Assembly (NCBI RefSeq): GCF_037038585.1
Contig: NC_092523.1
Location: forward strand, 28,153,501-28,217,500
DNA length: 64,000 nucleotides
Direction: 5' to 3'
Origin: Patagioenas fasciata
Lineage: Eukaryota; Chordata; Aves; Columbiformes; Columbidae
This document shows positions 51,931 to 62,100 of this stretch, piece by piece. The translations under genes were made by a program, and so were the position numbers. The notes under the pieces were generated by a model. That model saw only the letters and a list, made by a program, of their open reading frames with translations, searched no databases and was not told the origin of the DNA. Numbering within the stretch: the stretch's first letter is position 1; every line of letters starts with the position of its first letter.

Positions 51931-52299
51931 TCCAGAGTAAATTTTCATTAACTGTTTCTGCTGCACGTGACTCTTGCACACATTTCCTTCACAGCTACTC
52001 CTCAGAGTGCGAGAGTTAAATTCAGCCACAAAGCGTGTTTAAAAACTTGACTGAACTATACCCAGAAGGTTTTACTGTGCAGAAATGCATACTGAGGAAC
52101 CTGCGTGCTTCCTGGAAAGTGTGTGTGTGGTGTTATCTTCCACCCTCATTCTTGATTCTTCTTTTCAAAACCTGCCAAATATGTGCTGCTTGTAGGAAAT
52201 TAGTGACATTAGCTCAACAAATATTTTTTTCAGAATTATGATAATAGTCAGGCCCTGCAAAGATTAGAAATTAATGTATTCAGCCCATGAAAGATTGGA
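51931..52299. other. intergenic sequence between CR1 and ERV
   Basis: No gene or repeat recognised. The native CNGA1 3' flank displaced by the retrovirus would be expected about here. Confidence 0.4.
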
Positions 52300-52305
52300 T
52301 TATTG

Positions 52306-52390
52306 GCAACCCTGACCTGACCTTTTCCCTGTGAGCCTGCTCCAGTGTTAACTGCCTGCGGCCATCGTGATGGATGCATCTGGTAGTCAG
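52306..52390 (+). repeat. possible 5' LTR remnant of the ERV
   Basis: CCCTGACCTGACCTTTTCCC at about 52308-52327 and the following 60 bases align by eye to CCCTGACTTGATCTTTGCCC in the 3' LTR (from about 57258), both running into GATGGATGCATCTGG-like sequence. Most of the expected 5' LTR, including its AATAAA end, is missing. Confidence 0.4.
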
Positions 52391-52975
52391 CAGGATGGCA
52401 AGTAGCATCACCAATTATTTATGTAGGCATGGAGTCCAAACTCTTTAAAAGAATGGGCTGGTGACAACTGGAATAATTGGGAAACCGTTGAAGAACACCT
52501 AAAAGTAATTATGGGCACAAAAGATGGAAAAGGGAAAGGGCTATCTGCAAGATGCTAGGGGCTAACGCTCAAAATGCCAACAAGCAACTCCTACATGGGC
52601 AGAATTAATACACAGCATTGTTAACTGCAGCTGTGAAATGGGCTGGGAAGATGCACCAGCTGAAAAACAAAACCTGAAGCCCTAGGAGGAGATCACAAAG
52701 TAAGGCCTGTGAAACAGGCAACAGAGACTACATCAAATGGAAACAAATTTTAAAACGTACAAACAAACTCTGGAATGGAGAAATGAATTATGGAGAAATG
52801 CGTTAGCCCTAGGCATTCCCAGAGCCACGATTCAAGTTCAGCCTACTACTGTTATCTTGAGATAAGAGCAAAACAAAATGAAGGACCTTCAACTCCTTCA
52901 GTGGCAGTCCCCAGAACTGCAGACAACCACTTCCTCCCCCTGAGGGAGGAATTACAGGGCCTGCCTGTCTGAAAA
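52391..52975 (+). pseudogene. gag-like remnant of the ERV
   Basis: Position between the LTR-like remnant and the protease argues for gag. Short coding-looking pieces occur in different frames (LLTAAVKWAGKMHQLKNK around 52620-52672), but no diagnostic Cys-His knuckle was found. Many stops. Confidence 0.35.
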
Positions 52976-53121
52976 GTAGAGGCTTATCAGTGGATAAGTG
53001 ATGATGGTCCATATATTTTGATTCCAGTTGGTCCTCAAGGATGCTTGGTGAAGTTTTTAATAGATATGGAGGCACAAATTTCAATACTAACACAACAAGA
53101 TGCTGAGAGACTGAGCATGTG
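52976..53121 (+). pseudogene. retroviral protease remnant
   Basis: One frame reads ILIPVGPQGCLVKFLID followed by ISILTQQDAERL. The catalytic Asp is present, but the usual D-T/S-G-A motif is altered to D-M-E-A. The frame ends in TGA about 15 codons after the active-site region. Confidence 0.65.
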
Positions 53122-53274
53122 ATCCACATACCAGAGTTAAGATGATCGGTGTGAAGAGACCAAGTGTTGTGTGTTGAACTGCCAAGGTCAATTTATGAAT
53201 CCTGGGCAAGAAGCGCATGATGACTACTGACTTTGCAATTAAAGAACATCATGAAAATATTTTATGTTTTAATG

Positions 53275-53965
53275 TTTTAAATGGACCAACCCAATTCAAA
53301 AATTACTAATGTACCACAATATCTGATTTCTGCTATGGCACAAAATGGGATTTCTGAAGTCAAAGCTGATTTAGAGAGATGACTCCCCATATAACTCACC
53401 TGTCTGGCCAGTTCAGAAACCAGAGGGGAGGTGGCATTGAAGAGCTGATTATCAGCATCAGAATGCTAGTACAGCCCTGCTATCAGCTGCTGTACCAGAC
53501 ATGAAAACAGCTACTTTGCAAGCAGTTGCACACCCATGTATGGCAGGACTAGAGGCAATAGATACATTCGTTATGATTCCCTTGAAGGAGGAAGATAGAA
53601 ATTTACTCCCACTTGGGAGGCAATACAATATACCTTTAACAGACTCCCACAGGTATAAACACTCACCCACAACTGCTTATGCTGCACTTGCTGAACTTTT
53701 ACAGACAGTCTCACTCCCACAAGGTGTGAAACTTTACCAATATCTAGATGATATTCTGATTGGAGGAACTTTCCCTGAGAAGGTGGGGGAAGTGGCAGCA
53801 GCAGTATTGCAAACGCTAAATAAAGCAGAAATTGAGATACCACACAGAAAACGTCAGGGACCAAGTAAAGAAGGAAAATTTGTAGGTACCTGGTGTGTAA
53901 CAGGCAGTGCAGTGATTCCTCCAGATACCATAAGAAAAACTGAAGGGCTGCAAGGAAGAAGTTAG
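53275..53965 (+). pseudogene. reverse transcriptase remnant
   Basis: The best frame, 53501-53965, contains TFVMIPLKEEDR, RYKHSPTTAYAALAELLQ and LPQGVKLYQYLDDILIGG, that is, the conserved palm region with the YxDD catalytic box near 53740. The 5' fingers region (53275-53500) is scrambled between frames. The frame ends with a stop at 53963-53965 after a shift. Confidence 0.85.
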
Positions 53966-54484
53966 AACAACTAACGGAAATTCTAGGATGTTGGAGGAAG
54001 CATGTACCTGAATTTTCTATCATCTCCTATTTATTATACTCACTCTTACGGAAAGGCAAACCCTGGGAGTGAAAGCTAGAACATAAAAAGGCAGTAAAAA
54101 CTGTAACTGAAGAATTAAAAACATATCAGTCACTGGGACCAGTACACCTGGGAGACCCTATTATAGCCCAGTGAAGTTTCACCAACTATGTTACTTACTA
54201 TAACAGGTTCTAAATTGTCCCTGATGGGCCAAAAAGACTTTAATTGTTCAGCTCAAACACATTTAAAGAAACAGTACAACGATATCCTGAACAGAAAAGG
54301 GACTTTTCTCTTTAGTACAAGCAGTTAAACAAGTTGAGAAAATACATCAGGCATAAACTGTGCAAACTAGAGGACCATTAAATTTACTAGAAGCAATTCT
54401 AAGGGGAACTGCCCCTGAGAAGGTGTTGCACAAAAACCCACTATCAGAAAATGGTATGCCTACCTACCAGGAGTTGCAGGAAAT
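53966..54484 (+). pseudogene. RT thumb/connection remnant
   Basis: Short pieces in shifting frames between the RT palm and RNase H (for example LTEILGCWRKHVPEF near 53970). Interrupted by many stops. Assigned from position. Confidence 0.5.
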
Positions 54485-55117
54485 ATGCAATTAACTGGGC
54501 ATGCTAAGGTTTCTAAATTTCAGGTGCCCATAAACACAGATGCTTTAGTGTTACAAAAAGCTTTTAAACCTTTGCCCATTCGGGATGCACTGCGCCTCAC
54601 TGAGGGTACTCCAACAGAAAACAGGTGTTCTACAGATGCTTCAGAAAAAAGGGTCAATGGTAAATGGCAATATAAGGCTGTTGAATTAGATATAACAGGC
54701 AAACAAGTAATAGAAGAAGATGAAGAAAATGCACAAGTAGGAGAAATAAGAGCAGTTGTTTTGGCAGCACAGAATGGAGCAAAAGTCATATATGTAGAGG
54801 CTTATGCTGTATGGGCCAGTGCCACACAGTGCCTTTGTCAATGGGAAACCTTGAATTGGAAAGTGAATAGATCCCCGGTTTGGAGAAACAAAGATTGGCA
54901 GCTATTACTAGATATAGCCAGGAAAACACCTTTCAAGATGGGATGGGTAAAAGCTCACACTAAGGATAATCAACAAGCCCCAAAGTGGAATCAAAAAGTA
55001 GATAAGCTAACTAAAATTAGGAAAATCACCTTAAATCCTGAGTGGTATCAACTGGGAGAATGGTTAGATCAAAACCCAGGCCACACAGGTAAAGCAGCAC
55101 TTTGCTGCACAGAGTAA
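54485..55117 (+). pseudogene. RNase H remnant, 210-codon open frame
   Basis: The longest surviving frame of the element. CSTDASEKRVNGKWQYKAVE shows the first catalytic Asp region, and GEIRAVVLAAQNGAK the second acidic motif. GWVKAHTKD followed by KWNQKVDKLTKI is the C-terminal signature. It runs into WLDQNPGHTGKAAL, the approach to the integrase zinc finger, before a stop. Confidence 0.8.
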
Positions 55118-55824
55118 AAACTGACCCGTAAAGAGAAAAACTTGTGAAACTCTTCTGATAGATTTCCTCCAGTGTACACCAAAATTACAAATAGATCATG
55201 CTGCCAAAGCACAACCTCTACCTATCAATGAAGGAAAAACTTTATGGTCTACATGTCAAATTGATTATGTCAGACCATTCAAATCCTCTGTGAGATACTT
55301 ATACGTCCTCACACAAGTGGAAGCTTCTTTATGGCAGCTAAGTGTCAGAAAGCTGATGGATGAAATAAAGTGTGAGGGCTACAGTTTTGTTCCTTAAATC
55401 TGCCTACTCCTGATGTTATCCAAAAGGATAATGGTTCACATTTTTCGTTTAAGGGGAAGTGCAAGATCGGGCAAAACAAGAGGGAATTAAATGGGTATTC
55501 CACACCCCATACTACCCTCAATCAAGTGGGATGGTAGAAAGAGCTAATGGCTTATTGAAAAGTAATCCCAAACCACATCAGTTTAATAATCAATATGGGC
55601 CTACCGGAAACCTTGTGAACTGGGCATTCTTTTCAAAAACTGAGCTTAGAGCTCCACTTAGTGGGAAACGAGAATATCTGTCAGCGTTACAGCCAGGACT
55701 GCCTGTGATGGCCGATCTACCATCCACTGGTACCGTGCCCGTGCCTTTAACTCAACCTTGTGGCCCACTTGCCCGGGAAGCTATTGATAGCAGTGGTGCA
55801 CAACATAGAGTCAGTGCACGATAG
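55118..55824 (+). pseudogene. integrase remnant
   Basis: LLIDFLQCTPKLQIDHAAKA, then WSTCQIDYVRPF with the first catalytic Asp (about 55260), KDNGSHFSF with the second (about 55426) and a frameshift near 55455. PYYPQSSGMVERANGLL follows with the Glu (about 55535), completing a DD35E core. The C-terminal domain reads GLPVMADLPSTGTVPVPL then GPLAREAIDSSG. Confidence 0.85.
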
Positions 55825-56700
55825 ATTTTTTTCCTTCTTTTTAAGGGGTAACCTGTTCAGACTCCCTCTGATGAAACAAGTCTCTTTTTCCTCTTACAGC
55901 GCCTTGCAGGAAGGCAAACAGAAATGCTGTGTTGATGTTACTATGCCAAAACCTAACAATGCTGCTTTTCGTAAACTGTGGTCAAAGAACCCTAGCGAGG
56001 GCTCAAGCTTGTCTTCTGCACTTGGTGCAGCCCAAAATAATATTTCCCCAGCTCTCAGCTGTATCCAAGCTCAACTGTGGATGTACTCCATGGTAGCAGC
56101 GGAGAAGAGGGTAAAAAGGACACCTTACCCACTGAAATATGAAATGTAATTTCAGATAATGCAACTAAATTTGAAAATTAATTCCAATCCTGGTGGTATT
56201 TAGTCAATTTTACTTATGACCCCATCAAAAAAAGGCCACAGCTTTTGTCTTGACAATACAGAGTGCTTCATTGTATACCATATACCCAATCATTGTGTTA
56301 GCATTAAATCACAATGGAGCTATACTCTCTGTCCATTAGAACATAGAGTATGTGGCCTACAAAATGGAAACAAATGGCAAACTGGTGATGTTATCACATG
56401 CATTGTATAGGAACAACAAGGATTTATTCATGTGAGTAATACCATCAAAGCCCAAGACATTCGTCTTGACATCGAACAAAATGTTTGATATTTTGAAATA
56501 CATCCTGATGAAATCCCTGAAACTGTACTTGTATATATATTGGAAAAGGATGTGTTCATATGGAAATCCTTTGTGATTTTATATTTGTAGATAACATTAC
56601 TATAGATATGAGTAATCACTCGAATATGTGTGTTTGTAACTTTACTAAAATAATATATTCAGCTCCTGTTACATCATAACAATTGTTACAATCTAGTTAG
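55760..56700 (+). pseudogene. env surface-subunit remnant
   Basis: Overlaps the integrase end in another frame, as in many retroviruses. Pieces in several frames include a 129-codon frame to 56149 ending in a basic cluster and Cys-containing stretches at about 56216-56410. Similarity is general; the assignment rests on position and the following transmembrane part. Confidence 0.55.
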
Positions 56701-56703
56701 ACA

Positions 56704-57099
56704 TTGAGTCCAAATTTATTACCTACCCCCATCAGAGTGAAGCTTACATTGGTGAAGAAGCTACTGCAACATGAAGACTTGTGTCAATGGCTAGAACGCG
56801 TCCGAAACAATGGACACAAAACTTTAATCACAGTTCATCATGATACAGAATTGATGCACCATGTCTTGGAAGGACTGAAGAAGGATGTAGAACATCATTG
56901 TTGGGAAACTCTTCTGGAATGGTCACCAACAGCAATGGGAGTTTTTAATTTCATCCTTCACACAGTTGTGATTTTACTAGCTCTATCATTAATGTGTCTA
57001 CTGCCTGTAATCATCCTGTATATAAAGGTTTGGTACATGATAAAACAAATAACCCAACTTCAACCACTCAAAACATACAAATTAACACAAAACAAATAG
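56704..57099 (+). pseudogene. env transmembrane-subunit remnant, 131 codons
   Basis: An open frame with a helical, charged ectodomain (LQHEDLCQWLERVRNNGHK), then a long hydrophobic anchor (LHTVVILLALSLMCLLPV onward, about 56955-57035) and a short basic cytoplasmic tail. This is the expected layout of a retroviral TM. No start context is implied; it is a fragment. Confidence 0.7.
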
Positions 57100-57309
57100 T
57101 ATTTCACTACCTACGTACCGTGGATCTATAAGCACACAAACTATCAATATACTATTTATGGTACAGAGGCAAGAGGTGACCATACCACCACTCTGTGAGG
57201 GTAAGGTGAATTGACTACAGTCATAGGGTGGAATGTGATGGTGTGCTCCCTCTCTGCCCTGACTTGATCTTTGCCCATAACCATGCTCAAGTGATAACCT
57301 CCAGTGGCA

Positions 57310-57368
57310 GTCATGACGGATACATCTGTTGTGATGGAAGCATCCATTTGTGATGGCTGCATCTGGTC
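57310..57368 (+). repeat. imperfect ~19-base tandem repeat in the LTR
   Basis: Three successive variants of TGAYGGAWRCATCTG: CATGACGGATACATCTG, TGTGATGGAAGCATCC and TGTGATGGCTGCATCTGG. LTR U3 enhancers are often tandem repeats. Confidence 0.5.
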
Positions 57369-57649
57369 TAGTGGATTTAGAGGAGACAGATAACAATACA
57401 ATAGCCAAGGGCTAATTTATGGCAATGCACCCACCTAACCACAGTGCTGGTCAATATCCTGCTCTGAGAAGGAGTTTAGAATGCAAGTGGGTCCTCTCTG
57501 AAATTCATGACTCAACGGGAGGGTCTCCCTAAGAGTTTTGTCTGACCCTGTCCTCTATGCAGTAAATAATCAAGTGTACCTTGTCACTGAATCTTGTTAA
57601 ACCACTGTTGCATTTACCACTGAACTTTGTTAAGTCACTGCTTTGTATC

Positions 57650-57655
57650 AATAAA
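57650..57655 (+). terminator. polyadenylation signal of the 3' LTR
   Basis: AATAAA in the LTR, oriented towards CNGA1. Any plus-strand transcript would end around 57670-57690, just short of the CNGA1 stop codon. Confidence 0.6.
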
Positions 57656-57719
57656 GTATACTGCTACTGCTCTCTTGTGAGTGAATGCATCACTCTCTCT
57701 GTGACAAACCGCTGGTGTT

Positions 57720-59137
57720 TTATTCCGCTTTTGATGCCCCAGGTTTATCTGTGGATGGATCTACGTCTTCCAAGTCTGCAAATTCTTGCTCTATAACTGG
57801 CTTCAATATTTTCTCGACTTGTGTAAGTCTTTTTTTCAGTTTCTGTTGTGCAGCTTCATACTCAGCCAACAACCTGGCAAACTTTGTTTGTAATCTGTCC
57901 ATTGCTCTTTCCATATAGGTGACCTTCTCTTCCAGATCTTTAGGATCACTTCCTAAATTTGCAACTTCGATGTCCAGCAACCCATCTTTCATTAGGATTT
58001 GCTTGCCTTTTTCTTCCAGCATAGCCTTTGCATCTGGATACTCTGTTAAAGCCTCCATGAGATCATCTTTGGACAGACAAAACAAGTCAGAGTATCCGAT
58101 ACTTCTAATATTGGCTGTTCTTCGATTGCCAGCTTTGCTCCCTTTGATATTAAGAATGCTGATTTCTCCAAAATAGCTACCATCACTTAGGACCACAAAT
58201 TGAGTAACTCCATCATCAGCAACTACTGCCAGCTTGCCTTCTTTGATAATGTACATCTCTCGTCCAATATCTCCTTTTCTGCAAATATAATCTCCAGGAC
58301 TGTATACTTGCGGCTGGAGTTTCAAAACCAGTTCAACCAACAGACCAGCTTCACAATCTGCAAAAATCCGAACTTTTTTTAGTGTTTCCAGGTGAACATT
58401 GATTGCAATCTCTGCTCTTAGTTTATCTGGCAGATACTTCAAGACTTCCCTTTCATCCACAGCCTTTTTGTTTGTCCACAGGTAGTCAAACCACTTTATA
58501 ACTCTTTTCTCCATGTCTTTACTCACATTCCGAAAGTGCATATACTGCTTGATAGCATCAATCCTTGCCTGAAACTCTGCCCTTGCAGCATTCATGTTGG
58601 AGATCATAGAGCCAACGTTACCAACGATGGTAGCAAAAATCAATACTCCAACCAAGAAGTCAACGACCACGAAGAAATACTCAGAATCTCTTACAGGAGG
58701 GGGTGTTTCACCAATAGTAGTCAAGGTCAGTGTTGACCAGTAGAGACTGTAGACATATTTTCTAGTCAGACGGGCAAATTCAGGATCAGAGGTGTTGGGG
58801 TAGACCCATGTGTCAGCCCCAAATCCAATGGCTTTCGAGATTGAGTAGTACACACAGGCGTTCCAGTGAATAATAATCACAATGTACATGACAAGGTTAG
58901 AGATCCTGAAGATATTTGGGTAGTTTGTCCTTGTTTCTGTTCGCTGGAAGAATTCAAACATCCGAGCTACTCTGAGTAGTCTGTTTATTCTTAATTCTGG
59001 GTAATTCAGTCCTAACTTAAAGTATAAGAGATCCGTTGGTATGATTGACAGAAAATCTAATTTGAATTGAAAGGATGTCTTATATTTCTCTCGAAGCTTT
59101 TCTTCTTCTTTCACCAGAAGACCTTGCTCTAGGTAAC
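57720..59137 (-). CDS. CNGA1: CNGA1 coding exon 7 (S3 to C-terminus, stop)
   Basis: One 1418-base exon for residues 174-645: S3-S6, the pore ([11 protein letters not shown]), the C-linker, the cyclic-nucleotide-binding domain ([27 protein letters not shown]) and the coiled coil. TAA is at 57722-57720. The reading is complete and intact. Only 13 bases separate the stop from the end of the antisense retroviral LTR. Confidence 0.97.
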
Positions 59138-62100
59138 CTAAAATCAAATGGTAAATAATAAAAAAGTCACAACTTCAACTGTGTTGTGTTTAATGTCAAT
59201 GCAAATCTACTTTGAAAAATATTTTTTGTGCAAGTTCCAGATGGTACACAATTTCTCTTACTTTTTAATAAGCAATTTCTTATTTAAAAATATTCAACAT
59301 AGTACTATATGTTTCAGTTTGAACTAAACTACACAGCTTTGAAAAGTGAACATTTTGAGCTCTGATTTTTTCCCTCCACTTTTCCACTATTGCAAATGTC
59401 TGGGGACACCTACCTGTGCACACCCCCCTCCCCCCCCCCGCCCCCAATACAAAAAAAGGTGTTCAAAGAGGGAAAATAGTTTGAACATGTGAATTTCTGT
59501 TCGGTATTGAGTATATCTACTCAATAACTCTGGATATAGCATAAGCTTTTAAAAGAAACAGTTACAGTTGAAGTTAATTGGATGTCTTGCTTGCTCAAGG
59601 GTCTTGAAAATCAAGCAAATACTTGAATCTCCTTAAATACAAAGTCCAGATTTAGGTGCTACTTTTTTCAGAACCCTGATTCTCACTTGGCTGCATTGCA
59701 TGTTTATTTTGTCTGGTTGAGTCAGCCACAGGCAGAACAGCTTGTTTCTAGATTACCTCATGCCTAGTTTACCTCAGGCTTTATGTATTCTTTGAGTAAA
59801 ACATCAGAGTTTCTCCTGTTTTTACAGGTCACAGACTACAGTCTTTCAGAGACTGACCTCAATGTCTTTTTCACTATTGCAGCTCATCAAGGGTACCCAA
59901 AAAATAAGAGTAGTAGTATTGTGAATATTTTAAACCACCTGACACAAATACAGAAAAGAGCAATAATTAACCATTGAGTATACTTACCTGTTCTTGTCCG
60001 TACAAACATGTCAGCAACATAGACGGCATCAGAAATGTAATCAATAATAAACCATATCGCTAAGTAGTCATGCTGAAGCTCATCAAAACAGGCTCTGAAT
60101 AGGAAAATACAAAAGTAAATTACTATGAAATGAAAATTAAATATTTGCATGAAATCAGTGATGAATAAAATATTTTTAAAATCTATTTAGGGTTACCACG
60201 ATTTGCCAGAAGTTTTATATAGTCATTAAAGGCATACATCACCTAGCAATAATCATGGTCCAATTGTACATGACAGGCATTGTGATGCAAAACAACCAGT
60301 TATAATACATGTTTCCTGCTGGATCAATAATGAAAATATCTTTCTTCTTCCTAAGTGATAGGAAGAAAAAAAAAGGAGATTTAATGAGAGACTTAAAGTA
60401 CAAATAACAATTTCAAAGAAAGGTATTCCAAAAATTGCTACTGTAAAATAAATGGTCTTTATCAAAGTTAAGCTTCCTTGCTTGACTGTATGGAGAACAT
60501 GAAGTTGCTTGTTAGGCATGACTTGGGATGCAAACTTTTGAATCTAAATTTTGCTGAGAAAAATCAGTTTGGTAGTCCCACTTCTGTTTATGGTGGCACA
60601 TGTAATTTCAACCTTTTTACATTTGTTTCCTACCCAATTAGCGGTCTTTTCTGATAATTGATGTTATCATCTTTCAAAAAACAAAATCATTATACAACTA
60701 CCAATGTTTAGATAAGTGAGACAAATTATGCCTTTCTCACTGGGAAAAGTCTAGCTCTGAGAAAGAAGAAACATTGGCATCATTTAGATAAAGAAAACAA
60801 AGCATATGAAATCATACAATACAAGTTCCTACTGCACTATTTTAAGTTTCTTTTCCTTGGCCAGAAAATTATTAATTTACCAAGCTAGAGTTAGAGCAAG
60901 AACTTTCAGGTCATAGAAGAGTTAACTTACTTGTAGGTGCAGAAGAGATGATTGCTTTACACTGGCACAGCTTTTGCTGCAGGGTCTTCTCCAAAAAATA
61001 TGGGAGTATAAGCATCTTGTTTACAGGATGTCCATTAATGGATTCAGTTTTACATCAAAAGCAATTCTATTATACTAACATAGCAGGATGTAAATGAAAA
61101 TACTCACTCTTCTTTATTCTCTTTCTTCTTGGACTTATCTTTATTTTTGGTTTTCTCCTTTTTTTCCTTGTTCTTTTGTGTTTCTCCATCCTTTTTTTTT
61201 TCTGTCTTGCTAAGAAATAGATTTATGTTTTCAGTTGTTACGGACTATGTTAAAACATATTTGGAAGCAAATTAAAAGTCTTAGAAATAGCAGTAGTATT
61301 ACTCTTTGTCTTACCTCTTCTTTTCTTTCTTCTTTTTCTTCTCCTCTCTAAGGAAAATAAAAATATGATAGGCTTATGGGATGCATATAGCCATTGCTTA
61401 CACATTTATTTATTAGAATAATTTTAATTCTGTAAAGATGACATTATACTCACCTGTTTGGCCTTCGAAAATTGGTTTGCTTATTGTATTCACATAGAAC
61501 TACTTTTATTTTAAATTTATATATATAATGCCAATAACTTTAGTATTGAGAATGATTATTATAATTGATGTGCATGAAGTTCAAATATATATGCAGTCTC
61601 TTTTGGGGTTACTTGAATGACACAACTGTTTATAAAGAAATTCTTAGATATATATAATTATTTTTCATTGCTACTTAACCAATATTGCAGTACTCCCATT
61701 TTATGAAATCACAAAGATACTTACTCATCTTTATTACTATTGTTGTTAATATTATAGCGTGCAAATGCACCAGGTAGATACCATTGCCTAGGGAACAGAA
61801 AAAAAACCACATTTGTATGATATCTACTTAAATAAATAAATAAATAAATAATCTAAATTGACATGGACTGTTTTTCACTATTTTAGTCATGGGCTAAGTT
61901 ATCTAAGGAAATTGAAAGAACACATATTTTAATCTCCTAAATTTTACAATAAGCAATATATCACAAAAAAAAAAAAAATTTATTAACAGAGGGTGAAGAA
62001 AATTAGATGATGGTAAGTATCTATGCTTAGTTAATCCCATGCAAATTATGAAAGAAAAATACACAAACCCACAAACAAACAAAAAACAAACATCAAACAA

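Larger units (their letters stand above)
52300..57706 (+). mobile_element. degenerate endogenous retrovirus
   Basis: Order on the plus strand: a short LTR-like remnant (about 52306-52390), a gag-like remnant, protease, reverse transcriptase, RNase H, integrase, env surface and transmembrane parts, and the 3' LTR. Each reading frame is broken by stops or frameshifts, so this is an inactive fossil. The retained env and the integrase C-terminal domain overlapping env point to a once-complete retrovirus. The class is unresolved; the RT core YLDDILIGG and overall style suggest class I or III rather than the class II LTR at 35.7 kb. The left boundary is uncertain. Confidence 0.88.
57176..57706 (+). 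mobile_element. 3' LTR of the ERV
   Basis: Ends ...CTCTCTGTGACA at 57706. AATAAA at 57650-57655 lies about 50 bases before the end, as expected for R/U5. A purine-rich stretch (ACAGAGGCAAGAGG, 57162-57175) just upstream could be the polypurine tract, giving a start at TGACCATACC. That 5' boundary is an estimate. Contains imperfect tandem repeats at about 57310-57368. Confidence 0.65.

Noticed and set aside
53571-54023. 150-codon minus-strand frame within the ERV
   Set aside because: It is the complement of the reverse transcriptase region and has no independent support.
57701-57720. Target-site duplication for the ERV
   Set aside because: The left boundary is not defined well enough to find a matching copy of the sequence after 57706.
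57581-58736. Plus-strand frames opposite CNGA1 exon 7
   Set aside because: Shadows of the strongly conserved minus-strand coding exon.
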